This document shows positions 24,850 through 33,168 of a stretch of 64,000 bases of DNA, piece by piece; the stretch's first letter is position 1, and each line of letters opens with the position of its first letter. The stretch comes from Lachnospiraceae bacterium EP-SM-12S-S03 (GTDB taxonomy: Bacteria > Bacillota > Clostridia > Lachnospirales > Lachnospiraceae). A program made the translations under genes and the position numbers. The notes beneath the pieces are model-generated. The model ran no database searches. It was not told where the DNA came from and saw nothing but the letters and a program-made list of their open reading frames with translations. The stretch spans positions 62,001 through 126,000 of the forward strand of contig JAJBSL010000002.1 in the NCBI GenBank assembly GCA_020540725.1, written 5' to 3'.

Positions 24850-25605
24850 CTATACATACTTTGTGATAATGTGCTGATCAACCACTTTCTTCCCCAAAAG
24901 TGTAATTGCCTTTTGCGGGCATTTACTAATACACCGATAACACATTGTACACTGATCCCCTGCAACTGCCTTTCCGTCAAGCAGCGAAAGATTCTGTGTC
25001 GGACAATTTTTAGCACATATCCCACAACCACTACAGTTCTCATGGATATTCAGCTTTTTAGTATATGCTCTTGTTTTATGATAGAACCAAAGTCTTTGTC
25101 CAAACAATCCAATCACATGTGCCAGAAAAGACAGTCCCTCTTTCGGATATATCTGCCTTTTCATATCTGAAGCGACTTTTTCAATCTTTTCGGTCGCCTT
25201 TTCCACAAACTGTTGATTCTCTTCAAAAGATTTTTTCAATAGCGGACTATCACATACGGAGTCCGGCATTTTCACATGTACTCCTCCTAAGATCACTGCT
25301 CCTTTCCTTTCCAGCAATCTTGCGGCACATCCGGCACCATCTCCACTAAAGGCTCCCATTGTAGCTAAACAAAGAACCTGTTTCCTTTTCCAGATTTCAC
25401 CATTCTTCTCTATAAATGTCCGAACGAAATACGGTATATTGGAAAATTGTACCGGATAACCAAAGATAATCGTGTCATTCTCTTCCAGTTTTTTAGCCGC
25501 CGATGGATTTTCTAAAGAAACTGTTTCAGTTTCTCCTAAAAGTGAAGATAACAAATTCACACAATATTCTGTATTTCCGGTTCCACTAAAATAAATTCCT
25601 AACAC
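24850..25605 (-). CDS. EFR1-type flavodoxin-ferredoxin protein
   Basis: This is a 251-residue electron-transfer protein. Residues 1-150 form a flavodoxin-like domain (YFSGTGNTEYCVNLL binds FMN phosphate; IIFGYPVQFSNIP follows). Residues about 185-235 form a two-cluster ferredoxin with CSGCGICAKNCPTQN and CTMCYRCISKCPQKA. Such EFR1 proteins are frequent in anaerobes; their partners are mostly unknown. The gene overlaps the TetR regulator stop by seven bases, so TetR and EFR1 are co-expressed and probably form one autoregulated unit. Confidence 0.87.
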   Translation of the reverse strand: MLGIYFSGTGNTEYCVNLLSSLLGETETVSLENPSAAKKLEENDTIIFGYPVQFSNIPYFVRTFIEKNGEIWKRKQVLCLATMGAFSGDGAGCAARLLERKGAVILGGVHVKMPDSVCDSPLLKKSFEENQQFVEKATEKIEKVASDMKRQIYPKEGLSFLAHVIGLFGQRLWFYHKTRAYTKKLNIHENCSGCGICAKNCPTQNLSLLDGKAVAGDQCTMCYRCISKCPQKAITLLGKKVVDQHIITKYV

Positions 25606-26204
25606 GATACCACCTCATTTCCTATGGAAAATGTGCAAATCAGATCTTCTATTTTCTCTTCCCAGTCTGAGGCATATCTTACATTTTGAAGCGTTGCCAA
25701 AGAGGTAAGCCCATGAATATAAGCGAATAATGCAATGATATAGTCTTGTTTCTTTTCTTCTGAAAGTTCCAATGGAGCCAGCAGTTTCATTACCTGTTCT
25801 CTATATATCGAAAATGGCTTATAGTCCTCGTCACTTTCCCCTTGATTATCTAAATTGATCTGCATTTTACCTTTCGTAAATAAAAAGGAAAAATAGTGGG
25901 GATTCTGAAGAAAAAATAAAACGTATGCCTTTCCAAATTCCATGAGAAACTCTGGTTTTCCCGAATGCTTCGCAATCACATCCTGCAATCGTTCCGTAAA
26001 CTGATCTGTAATATAACTCTGCATTGCCAGAATCAAATCATCTTTGTTCTTGAAATGACTGTATGGCGCAGCATGGCTCACATTACATTCCTGCGCTACC
26101 TTTCGTAATGAAAGTTGCTGCATACCATATTCTTCTACTAATTCAATCCCCTTCTCTATCAGTTCAATCCTCAAATTTTTATGATGATAGGCTGTATGTT
26201 TCAT
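25599..26204 (-). CDS. TetR/AcrR-family repressor
   Basis: The protein has 201 residues. Residues about 8-60 are the TetR helix-turn-helix (LSLRKVAQECNVSHAAPYSHF, followed by KNKDDLI). The C-terminal helices form the ligand pocket, with LFAYIHGLTSLA near the end as in WHG-type regulators. It sits immediately before, and overlaps, the EFR1 gene. Its own promoter contains TTTACA/TGTAAA sites, which fits autoregulation. The inducing ligand is unknown. Confidence 0.88.
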   Translation of the reverse strand: MKHTAYHHKNLRIELIEKGIELVEEYGMQQLSLRKVAQECNVSHAAPYSHFKNKDDLILAMQSYITDQFTERLQDVIAKHSGKPEFLMEFGKAYVLFFLQNPHYFSFLFTKGKMQINLDNQGESDEDYKPFSIYREQVMKLLAPLELSEEKKQDYIIALFAYIHGLTSLATLQNVRYASDWEEKIEDLICTFSIGNEVVSC

Positions 26205-26219
26205 ATTCCACCTCCGAAC

Positions 26220-26262
26220 TTTACACTGTAAACATTATACTTCTTAATCTTTACACCGTCAA
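26220..26262 (-). promoter_or_regulatory. tetR-EFR1 promoter with two operators
   Basis: On the minus strand TTGACG (26257-26262) and TATAAT (26234-26239) are spaced by exactly 17 bases. TTTACACTGTAAA, a 13-base palindrome, lies at 26220-26232 just after the -10 box. A related site, TTTACACCGTCAA, overlaps the -35 box at 26250-26262. This is the usual layout of a TetR repressor acting on its own operon. Confidence 0.75.
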
Positions 26263-26287
26263 GTTTCGTAGATAATATTCTTATGAA

Positions 26288-26914
26288 TTATTTCAACCGT
26301 TCGATACAACCGTTTTTAATATTTTCTATATTTCTGGCAATCTTTTCTTCTGTCCAATCCCACCACTTGATCTTTAACAATTCTTCGATCACTTTTTCAT
26401 CAAATCGCTTTCGGATCGGCTTTGCCGGAACTCCTCCAACAATCGTATATGGCGGCACATCTTTTGTAACAACTGCTCTTGTTCCTATAATTGCTCCATC
26501 TCCAATGGTAACGCCTGATAATATGACCGCTTCATAGCCAATCCAAACATCATTTCCAATTACAATGTCCCCTCTATTGTCCCATGCATCTGTAACTTTT
26601 TCCTTTTCAAGATTCCATTCCTCAAAAAATAACGGAAATGGATATGTAGATAACGAATCAAGCGCGTGGTTTGCACTATTAAAAAGAAACTTTGTGCCAC
26701 AAGCAATAGAGCAAAATTTTCCTATTTTCAGTTTGTCGCGATTGATCGGATATTGATAAAGCACGTTGTTTGTTTCAAACTCTTTCGGATCATGGATCGT
26801 ATCGTGGTACATCGTATAATCTCCTACGATGATATTCGGATTTGAAATTACATTTTTCAGATAAACTGTTTTTTTATCTCCACTTCTCGGATATATTTTT
26901 CTCACATCAGCCAT
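26288..26914 (-). CDS. CatB/Vat-like xenobiotic O-acetyltransferase
   Basis: This is a left-handed beta-helix (hexapeptide repeat) acetyltransferase, 208 residues. It has the CatB/Vat layout: [29 protein letters not shown] with the catalytic His, [20 protein letters not shown] as the repeat core, and [18 protein letters not shown] at the CoA side, ending in KWWDW. Enzymes of this group acetylate streptogramin A or chloramphenicol, but some have other substrates, so resistance is inferred from family. It is a single-gene cargo between the TetR unit and the CD3324-type regulator. Confidence 0.82.
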   Translation of the reverse strand: MADVRKIYPRSGDKKTVYLKNVISNPNIIVGDYTMYHDTIHDPKEFETNNVLYQYPINRDKLKIGKFCSIACGTKFLFNSANHALDSLSTYPFPLFFEEWNLEKEKVTDAWDNRGDIVIGNDVWIGYEAVILSGVTIGDGAIIGTRAVVTKDVPPYTIVGGVPAKPIRKRFDEKVIEELLKIKWWDWTEEKIARNIENIKNGCIERLK

Positions 26915-27015
26915 TTTATCAGTCCTCCTGCACTTTCTATATTTACACTCTCATTTTATGCTCAACTGCAAACCCGCTCAATACACCAAACATTACAGAC
27001 TCAAATAATAGAAAA

Positions 27016-27038
27016 GAGAGCCACAAAATGCAGCTCTC
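27016..27038 (-). terminator. Terminator after the CD3324-type gene
   Basis: GAGAGC and GCTCTC (27016-27021, 27033-27038) pair around an 11-base loop; TTTTCTATTATTTG follows on the minus strand. Confidence 0.7.
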
Positions 27039-27043
27039 CACAA

Positions 27044-27307
27044 TTACTTCTGATAAATGATTTTTCTAATAGCATATACAGAAAGGTGATAACGTTCTGC
27101 AAGTGATGCAACTGTTTCTCCATCCCGGAATTCGGAAACAATTCTTTCATTCCGTTTACAAATTTCCGCCCTATAACCTGACAGTTCGCCCCATGCCCTA
27201 CGTTGTTCATTCTTTGCCGGAACATAAAGATATTCCGCCTGTATATACTTTTGCAATTCTTCCACTAATGCACTTGGAAGAACCGTGTTAGCATTCACAT
27301 ATTTCAT
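27044..27307 (-). CDS. CD3324-type helix-turn-helix protein
   Basis: This 87-residue protein matches the small CD3324 family related to Mor-type activators. The N-terminal half reads LPSALVEELQKYIQAEYLYVP, the middle NEQRRAWGELSGYR, and the C-terminus is a helix-turn-helix (SLAERYHLSVYAIRKII). It probably regulates transcription; its target is unknown. AAGGAGGAAAG lies just before the ATG. A 268-base leader with competing hairpins precedes it, and a terminator follows. Confidence 0.8.
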   Translation of the reverse strand: MKYVNANTVLPSALVEELQKYIQAEYLYVPAKNEQRRAWGELSGYRAEICKRNERIVSEFRDGETVASLAERYHLSVYAIRKIIYQK

Positions 27308-27338
27308 AACAGCTTTCCTCCTTATAGTACTCTAAGCA

Positions 27339-27415
27339 GCAAAGCCAGAAATATAAGATCAGCGACGCTTCTCTACTCCACGCAATGGTCGCTTTTCAAC
27401 TGGCTTTGCGTGGAG
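27339..27415 (-). promoter_or_regulatory. Competing hairpins in the leader of the CD3324-type gene
   Basis: CTCCACGCAA (27376-27385) can pair with TTGCGTGGAG (27406-27415). GCAAAGCCAG (27339-27348) can pair with CTGGCTTTGC (27400-27409). Four bases (27406-27409) belong to both, so the two stems exclude each other. The second stem ends close to the ribosome-binding site. The arrangement suggests a riboregulator or attenuator, but no known riboswitch class is recognised. Confidence 0.45.
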
Positions 27416-27539
27416 AACAGCATCATTTTTTCTTTTCTTACTTTGGCACATCCTCATCACCAACTTTCCTTCTTGTTCTTCTATACTACTGTCATTCCAA
27501 AATACAGTCAATAAGCATCAACGAAAAAGCAGAACCCAA

Positions 27540-27556
27540 AACAATACAGTATTGTT
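27540..27556 (-). terminator. Terminator after the second orphan winged-helix gene
   Basis: AACAATAC and GTATTGTT pair around a single base, and on the minus strand TTTGG follows. The plus strand also carries a T run, so it may work in both directions. Confidence 0.55.
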
Positions 27557-27575
27557 TTTTATACAGTTTCTTCTC

Positions 27576-27812
27576 TTACTTCATCCCATGACTGAATTTA
27601 TATCCCACACCCCAGACTGTCTCGATATAAGGTGTGCCTTTGGGATTCTCTCCCAGCTTCTTCCGTAATTGTTTCATCTGACAGGTCACTGCATTATCCA
27701 CATCAACCGGTACTTCCTCACACCAGATTGATCGATAAATCTGTTCTTTCGTATATACCCATCCCGGATGCTCTGCCAGAAGAACAAGAATGTCAAATTC
27801 TTTTCTTCGCAA
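27576..27812 (-). CDS. Orphan OmpR/PhoB-type winged-helix domain, copy 2
   Basis: The DNA is almost identical to copy 1 at 24487. It encodes RRKEFDILVLLAEHPGW, VYTKEQIYRSIW and IETVWGVGYKFSHG. The same frame is open further upstream to about 27906 (reading LSGESLEAGDTIFIFGS before LVIDLKCRKV), but no ATG and no ribosome-binding site are found; the TTG at 27812 is only the first possible start codon. This points to a 5'-truncated gene. It sits between the CD3324-type leader and the lipoprotein gene of the next cargo block. Confidence 0.5.
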   Translation of the reverse strand: MRRKEFDILVLLAEHPGWVYTKEQIYRSIWCEEVPVDVDNAVTCQMKQLRKKLGENPKGTPYIETVWGVGYKFSHGMK

Positions 27813-27949
27813 CGCGATCTGCCGGGAAGCGATCTGAACCTTCCGGCATTTTAAATCAATGACTAACGATCCGAAAATGAAAATGGTATCACCCGCCTCT
27901 AGACTCTCCCCACTTAAAAGTTTTCTACATTCTAATGGTTAAAAGATTT

Positions 27950-28417
27950 TTATTTTACACTTATTTCTACATTTCCCGTAAAGTTTTCACATTCAATCCC
28001 AATGTAATTTCCGCCATCCGGAAGCGTAAAAGTATCCTTATATTTCCCAGTCGTTTCAATTAAAGTTACTGGTTCTTCTGCACCTGAACTCCAAAATACC
28101 TTTGCTGTCCCTTCATCTACTTCCAAATTACATGTAATCGAAATTTCTTTTCCTGCTTCCCGTTTTATTGAAGTACCTCCAAACAAATATTCTGTATCAG
28201 AAAAACCTTTATAATCTGCCTGATAACTTCCCGTATAATCATCGATCCCTTTTTCTTTCTTCCCTTGCAAAGACAAGTTTCCGGTCAATTCTGACGATCC
28301 GACAGATTGAACAATATTATTATAATGATCGAGGACTTCATCTTTTGTACATCCGGAAAGTGTGCAAACTCCCAAAAGGGATAACGTTAATAAAACAAGA
28401 CCTTTCTTCACTGACAT
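27950..28417 (-). CDS. Putative lipoprotein of the ABC exporter operon
   Basis: This is a 155-residue secreted protein. The N-terminus has a lipoprotein signal (VKKGLVLLTLSLLGVCTLSGC, with the lipobox LSGC placing the lipid on Cys of about residue 23). The mature part is a beta-rich domain ending ECENFTGNVEISVK, without a recognised family. The start at 28417 follows GGGTGG; the frame extends upstream but into the permease gene. It is the last gene of the two-component/ABC operon. A role in immunity at the cell surface, like LanI or NisI proteins, is possible but inferred. Confidence 0.75.
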   Translation of the reverse strand: MSVKKGLVLLTLSLLGVCTLSGCTKDEVLDHYNNIVQSVGSSELTGNLSLQGKKEKGIDDYTGSYQADYKGFSDTEYLFGGTSIKREAGKEISITCNLEVDEGTAKVFWSSGAEEPVTLIETTGKYKDTFTLPDGGNYIGIECENFTGNVEISVK

Positions 28418-28419
28418 TA

Positions 28420-29199
28420 TTACCACCCTTTCTTTGGTGCAGCTTTTTTCGCCTTTTTCTTTACTTGCTTCGGCTCTTTTTCTTTCATACATAAAATCAA
28501 TACTGCGGAAATTGCAACAACAATAACAAGACTGACCATACAAGTTACCGTATTCCAACGAACTGCTGCATCATAACTGCGATAGTGAATCATTCCAAGA
28601 CTCGCTGTAATCGGGTAGATATTTGCTAATGTCATATTTCCTGCCGCGAACATTCCGCCATATCCATAAACAAAAGCAACAATAACACCGATTAAAAAGC
28701 TGCTCGACTTTCGGGATGTGATAATAATAATCGGCAAAACCGCAAGATACAAAAAGAAATTTACTGCAGTAATTTGCAGAACAGCCTGTAATATCAAGGA
28801 AAAATGAAAGCCCGGAAATCCGACAATCAATTCTGCAATTACCGTAAACAGACTACATATCAAACCGAACACGATAGACAGCACACCGCATACAATTAGT
28901 TTTCCCGTCAGAAGACGCTTAAAGGAAACCGGTACGGTCAGAATATTTTTCAATGTATCATCCGTTTGCTCACGGGAAATCATGTATCCGGCAATCAAGC
29001 TAATACACATTGGAAAGATCATGGACATATTGTTTTTAATCACCTGCTCTGTTAAATATGCGAAATCCCATACAGAACCATCATTTGCCATAGAGGTAAA
29101 CAACGTCAATAAAACAGATAACAACATAAGCGCAACGCCCGCCCATAGAATGTGATACCTTTTCAGTTTATAAAATTCTGTTTTTATGATACGAATCAT
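28420..29199 (-). CDS. ABC-2 type permease, antimicrobial peptide exporter
   Basis: This is a 259-residue integral membrane protein with about six hydrophobic segments. It opens with MIRIIKTEFYKLKRYHILW, the start typical of BcrB/LanG-like permeases. SREQTDDTLKNILTVPVSF is the conserved cytoplasmic loop that contacts the ATPase. It pairs with the permease at 29202 and the ATPase at 29980, which together resemble CprABC or LanFEG exporters for lantibiotics. It ends with a Lys-rich tail. The two permease genes are two bases apart. Confidence 0.82.
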   Translation of the reverse strand: MIRIIKTEFYKLKRYHILWAGVALMLLSVLLTLFTSMANDGSVWDFAYLTEQVIKNNMSMIFPMCISLIAGYMISREQTDDTLKNILTVPVSFKRLLTGKLIVCGVLSIVFGLICSLFTVIAELIVGFPGFHFSLILQAVLQITAVNFFLYLAVLPIIIITSRKSSSFLIGVIVAFVYGYGGMFAAGNMTLANIYPITASLGMIHYRSYDAAVRWNTVTCMVSLVIVVAISAVLILCMKEKEPKQVKKKAKKAAPKKGW

Positions 29200-29201
29200 G
29201 C

Positions 29202-29987
29202 TTATTCACCCCTTTGCTTATATAATCTGTCAATCACGAAGAAAGACAATACTGCCATGATTCCAAGAATAATCACTACCTGAAAGGTTGATGGAATCAA
29301 ACCTGTCATCTGTTCCAAGTCCATTTTAATTCCATGCTCTGCCATATCTCCGGCGCTCCAAAATGTAGTTAATGGAGTCGGTAAGATCCACAAAATTGTT
29401 TTCGGCAACGCATCAAATAATGCAGTAGCACTCATATTCAGCACACTGTAAAACACACACAATAAAATAGAAAAAACATAAGTTTTACTGAAAAAGACAA
29501 CTAAAACAATCAGTGGCAGTGTACCAGCAGTAATAAAAATTCCTGTTTCAACTGCTAAAAACAACTTATATCCAATTCCATACACTTCTAACGTGCCAAG
29601 TCCACATAAAATCGTTACAATCGTAGACGCTACACAAAAAATGATACCAAAGAAAAATAATACAAGTATTTTTGCAAGAACCATTTGTGTACTGGTAACT
29701 GGAATGGTACGCAGATTTTTAAATGTATCATTATCGCGTTCCATAAAAAATAACATTGCCGCAATCACACCAATCAAACAAGGTAGCAAAAACTGAATAC
29801 CATATCCAAGCACCATATTAAACAATCCGTCAAATGCGTCTGCTTTATCCACATATCGTTCCATCATAGACGGAGTTGTCATTAAATATGTCAATGGAAT
29901 CGGGAAAAGAAAGGCTGCTAATATCACCAGCGGAATAAACTTTTTCCGCTTCAGCTTTAAAAATTCACATTTCACTAGTTTAAGCAA
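29202..29987 (-). CDS. ABC-2 type permease, antimicrobial peptide exporter
   Basis: This is a 261-residue membrane protein with about six hydrophobic segments, related in layout to its neighbour. It begins MLKLVKCEFLKLKRKKFIPL and has the cytoplasmic loop RDNDTFKNLRTIPVTSTQM. It is the second permease of the exporter and is translated in overlap with the ATPase stop (eight bases), which indicates tight coupling. Specificity for a lantibiotic or another cationic peptide is inferred from the family and from the two-component system in the same block. Confidence 0.82.
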   Translation of the reverse strand: MLKLVKCEFLKLKRKKFIPLVILAAFLFPIPLTYLMTTPSMMERYVDKADAFDGLFNMVLGYGIQFLLPCLIGVIAAMLFFMERDNDTFKNLRTIPVTSTQMVLAKILVLFFFGIIFCVASTIVTILCGLGTLEVYGIGYKLFLAVETGIFITAGTLPLIVLVVFFSKTYVFSILLCVFYSVLNMSATALFDALPKTILWILPTPLTTFWSAGDMAEHGIKMDLEQMTGLIPSTFQVVIILGIMAVLSFFVIDRLYKQRGE

Positions 29988-30903
29988 TTCCCTCGCCTCC
30001 CGTCACACGCTTGAAGTAATCTTCAAGACTTTCTTCACAAGTATGCGCTTCTGATACCTCCAGTCCATTTTCTACAAACGCTGTCACAACTTTTCCTACC
30101 GGCAAATCAAGATTATGCAGTCTTAAATTATGATCATCCTGAATTGAGAATTGATTTTCATGGAACTTATGTTCCAAAATTCTTGCCGCTTGTGCGGTAT
30201 CAGAAATAGTAAAGCGGATATGCTTACTACTTTTTTGCTCTAATTCTGCAAGACTCTCCTCTTCCAGCAAGATCCCATGATCAATAATTCCAATATCATC
30301 CGCCAGCAATGCGATTTCCGAAAGAATATGGCTTGAGATCAAGATTGTTTTTCCTCTCAGATCACAAAGTTCACGAATAAAAGAACGTACTTCTGCAATT
30401 CCAATCGGATCAAGTCCGTTGATCGGTTCATCCAAAATCAATAATTCCGGATCGTGCATAACTGCAAGTGCGATTGCCAAACGTTGCTTCATTCCCAGAG
30501 AATATTGTGAAAACAATTTTTTATCTTTGTAAGGTAAGCCCACCAAATCCAAAGCATCCTGAATTGCATGATTGTTCGGAACTCCTCGAAGTGTAGCAAA
30601 AACACGCAAATTCTCAGTTGCGGTCAAGTTCGGATAAAATCCGGGAGATTCTATCAGACTGCCGATGCGTGGCAATAGCTTTTTTTCATTTCCTTGTAAA
30701 GATTTTCCCCATATTTTCACTTCGCCGGACGTTGGTTTTGTAAGTCCGAGCAGCATTTTCATAGTCGTTGTTTTCCCCGCTCCGTTTCTTCCAAGCAGCC
30801 CATAAATCCTTCCTTTCTGCACATGGATATTCAAGTCAGCCACGCTTTTTTGTGATCCATATTTCTTCGTAAGATTTTTTGTTTCAATAATGTACTTGTT
30901 CAT
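29980..30903 (-). CDS. ABC transporter ATPase, BcrA/CprA-like
   Basis: This is a 307-residue ATPase. Walker A is GRNGAGKTT, the signature is YSLGMKQRLAIA, and Walker B is LLILDEPINGLD; the His switch lies in LISSHILSE. The C-terminal 90 residues (after residue about 215) form the BcrA-type accessory region. The start at 30903 (MNKYIIETKNLTKKYG) follows AGGAGG; the upstream frame has no such site. It drives the two downstream permeases. Four 11-base direct repeats upstream are probable response-regulator sites. Confidence 0.9.
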   Translation of the reverse strand: MNKYIIETKNLTKKYGSQKSVADLNIHVQKGRIYGLLGRNGAGKTTTMKMLLGLTKPTSGEVKIWGKSLQGNEKKLLPRIGSLIESPGFYPNLTATENLRVFATLRGVPNNHAIQDALDLVGLPYKDKKLFSQYSLGMKQRLAIALAVMHDPELLILDEPINGLDPIGIAEVRSFIRELCDLRGKTILISSHILSEIALLADDIGIIDHGILLEEESLAELEQKSSKHIRFTISDTAQAARILEHKFHENQFSIQDDHNLRLHNLDLPVGKVVTAFVENGLEVSEAHTCEESLEDYFKRVTGGEGIA

Positions 30904-30944
30904 ATTCAAACCTCCTGTTCTGTGAAGTATTCTATCACACCAAT

Positions 30945-30984
30945 CTTGCATGAACCTTGCAAAGCTCTTGCATTAACCTTGCAT
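30945..30984 (-). promoter_or_regulatory. Four 11-bp direct repeats before the ABC exporter
   Basis: CTTGCA(T/A) starts at 30945, 30956, 30967 and 30978, a period of exactly 11 bases. On the minus strand this reads ATGCAAG or TTGCAAG four times. Direct repeats of 11 bases are the typical binding pattern of OmpR/PhoB-type regulators; the one encoded at 31974 is the likely ligand. A -10 like TAGAAT lies just downstream. Confidence 0.7.
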
Positions 30985-31054
30985 TTCGTTCTCTCTTTTA
31001 CACAATGATAACAATCCGTATAAAATAAAGGCTCCCGCCACAAAAGCGAGAGTC

Positions 31055-31969
31055 CTAAAGCAGCGGAAATGTAACAGTAAATACTGTCCCTTTTCCTTCT
31101 TCACTTTCTACTGTTATCCTACCATTCATTTTCTCTACAAGCTGATATACGATGGATAATCCAAGTCCGCTTCCCTTTTCAGACCTTCCCTTATCACACT
31201 TATAGAGTCGATCAAAAATATACTTCAGATCATCCTTCCCAATCCCAATACCATTATCTTCTAAAAGAATCTGTACCGTTCCACTCTGCTTTTGCATGAT
31301 TATTCCGATTCTGTCTGCCTGACTATGAGCAAGCACATTCTGAATCAAATTGTTTAATATCCGCATATAACTGTCTGCATCAAGTTTTACTCGGAATGGC
31401 TGTTCCGGAATATCAATATTATACTCTATCTGTTTATCTTCAAATACTGGTATCCAATCGATCAAAATATTTCTTGTCAGTTCTGCAACTTCAACTTCCT
31501 CGATTTCCATAGCAAATTCATCAGAGTTTAATTTAAACCAGTCAAAAAGCACATCAATATATTCTTTTAAATCATACGCTTTCCTTCGGGCAGTTTCCAT
31601 GTACTCATCACGGTCTTTCCCTGTAACAAGTCCTTTATGTGCTGCATCCAGATAACCAATCAGCGTCGTGAGAGGCGTTCTTACATCATGGGAAAGGCTG
31701 GTCATAAGCTGGCGATTTGTTTCTTCTGACTGTCTTACTTTAGAAAGTCTGTTTTCATAAGATACAATGATTTCATTCATTTCATAAGCAAGCGGAGCAA
31801 CTAACTCATTCGCTGCTGATAAAATTCGCCGGTTTCCATTTCCTTCTTTTACATCCTGCAATGCCTCTGTCATTTCCATAATCTGCTTTTTTACACGACG
31901 AAGAATAAAGCAGACTGATAATATAGCTATGATAGATACTCCAACTAATAAACCAATCATCACCTGCAT
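31055..31969 (-). CDS. Sensor histidine kinase of the peptide-exporter block
   Basis: This is a 304-residue kinase with a single clear N-terminal membrane helix (about residues 4-23) and a short linker, no large sensor domain. The dimerisation domain has the phospho-acceptor in SLSHDVRTPLTTL (about residue 95). The ATP domain shows NNLIQNVLAH (N box), EDNGIGIG and GSGLGLSIV (G boxes). Small kinases of this type (CprK/LanK-like) respond to antimicrobial peptides, often with help from the transporter. It starts five bases after the response regulator. Confidence 0.88.
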   Translation of the reverse strand: MQVMIGLLVGVSIIAILSVCFILRRVKKQIMEMTEALQDVKEGNGNRRILSAANELVAPLAYEMNEIIVSYENRLSKVRQSEETNRQLMTSLSHDVRTPLTTLIGYLDAAHKGLVTGKDRDEYMETARRKAYDLKEYIDVLFDWFKLNSDEFAMEIEEVEVAELTRNILIDWIPVFEDKQIEYNIDIPEQPFRVKLDADSYMRILNNLIQNVLAHSQADRIGIIMQKQSGTVQILLEDNGIGIGKDDLKYIFDRLYKCDKGRSEKGSGLGLSIVYQLVEKMNGRITVESEEGKGTVFTVTFPLL

Positions 31970-31973
31970 ATAC

Positions 31974-32663
31974 TCATACCTCCTTATTAAACCGGTATCC
32001 GATCCCCTTTATCGTCTGAATATATTTCGGTTTTCCCGGAGTTACCTCTAGTTTCTTCCGAAGCCGGCTGATAATTGCCATAATATTGCTGTCATCATAA
32101 ACATACTCTTCTCCCCAAACAGATTCATAGATCTGCTGTTTCGTCAATATCTTGCCTTGATTTTTCGCGCAAAACAACAACAAATCAAACTCTTTAGGCG
32201 GAAGTTCAAATATTCCATTCTCCGTTGTAATACAACGGTTATCAATATCAATTTTCAGACCTTCAAAAGTAAGCTGCTGTATGTCTTCCTGCTGATTAAA
32301 ACGTGTATAGCGGCGGATAAGAGACACAATCCTTGCAATCAATTCATCCATATCAAATGGTTTTGTCAGATAATCATCTGCACCTGCTCGTAATCCCTTT
32401 ACTTTAGATGCACTGTCATTTTTCGCTGTAAACATCAAAATCGGCAAACTATATTCCTTTCGGATTTCTTCTAATGTTTCAAATCCGTCCATCCCCGGCA
32501 TCATCACATCTAAAATTACAAGCTGATACGTCTGTTCTTTTAACTGTTGAATTCCTTCTCTTCCTGAATTACAAATATCTGCTTCGATTTCCTCTGAAAG
32601 CACACTCCGTTTAATTAACGTACACAATTCTTTATCGTCATCTATGATTAAAATCTTATTCAT
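31974..32663 (-). CDS. OmpR-family response regulator of the peptide-exporter block
   Basis: The receiver domain (residues about 1-115) has the acidic pair LIIDDD, the phospho-acceptor Asp in VILDVMMPGMDG, the Thr of MFTAKND and the Lys of YLTKPFDMDEL. The winged helix (about 130-228) ends KYIQTIKGIGYRFNK. It is the first gene of the unit regulator-kinase-ATPase-permeases-lipoprotein. The 11-bp repeats at 30945-30984 are its likely target, placing the exporter under its control. Confidence 0.9.
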   Translation of the reverse strand: MNKILIIDDDKELCTLIKRSVLSEEIEADICNSGREGIQQLKEQTYQLVILDVMMPGMDGFETLEEIRKEYSLPILMFTAKNDSASKVKGLRAGADDYLTKPFDMDELIARIVSLIRRYTRFNQQEDIQQLTFEGLKIDIDNRCITTENGIFELPPKEFDLLLFCAKNQGKILTKQQIYESVWGEEYVYDDSNIMAIISRLRKKLEVTPGKPKYIQTIKGIGYRFNKEV

Positions 32664-32793
32664 AGCACAATTCCACTCCCAACTGTTCTTATATCAATCC
32701 ACATTTCTATCATCGATCATTCTTTTTAGTAACATTATAGTCAGATATGCCCTCAATAACAAGTTTATCACAATCTTTATTTTTCAAACTCAA

Positions 32794-32824
32794 AAGCGGT
32801 ACTGCCCAATTCCCAGTACCGCTT
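32794..32824 (-). terminator. Terminator after the third orphan winged-helix gene
   Basis: AAGCGGTACTG and CAGTACCGCTT are perfect 11-base arms around a nine-base loop, with TTGAG following on the minus strand. The stem matches that at 24473-24499, so the winged-helix module and its terminator were copied together. Confidence 0.75.
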
Positions 32825-32829
32825 TCTCC

Positions 32830-33072
32830 TTACATTCCCTGATTGAATTTATATCCCACACCCCAAACCGTCTCGATATAGGGCGTTCCTTTGGGATTAT
32901 TCCCCAGCTTCTTCCGAAGCTGTTTTATCTGACAGGTCACTGCATTATCCACATTGACCGGGTGCTCATCTCTCCAAATCGACACATAGATCTGCTCCTT
33001 TGTGTACACCCAGCCCGGATGTTCTGCCAGAAATGATAAAATATCAAATTCTTTTCTTCGCAAAACAATCAA
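32830..33072 (-). CDS. Orphan OmpR/PhoB-type winged-helix domain, copy 3
   Basis: This copy has diverged from copies 1 and 2 at the DNA level but keeps the protein: LRRKEFDILSFLAEHPGW, VYTKEQIYVSIW, PVNVDNAVTCQIKQLRKK and IETVWGVGYKFNQ. The start assigned at 33072 is weak. The frame is open upstream right to the TAG of the FtsX permease at 33169, reading GDDAIFKFERIRIDLKSRQ before the domain, and is in the same phase as that permease. Conservation of the frame suggests it is translated or was until recently. No receiver domain is present. Confidence 0.6.
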   Translation of the reverse strand: MIVLRRKEFDILSFLAEHPGWVYTKEQIYVSIWRDEHPVNVDNAVTCQIKQLRKKLGNNPKGTPYIETVWGVGYKFNQGM

Positions 33073-33168
33073 CTTTGTATCAATGTGTACCTGTCTGCTT
33101 TTTAAATCAATCCGTATTCTTTCAAATTTGAAAATTGCATCATCCCCGTCTTCCGTTTTTTCTCTTGT

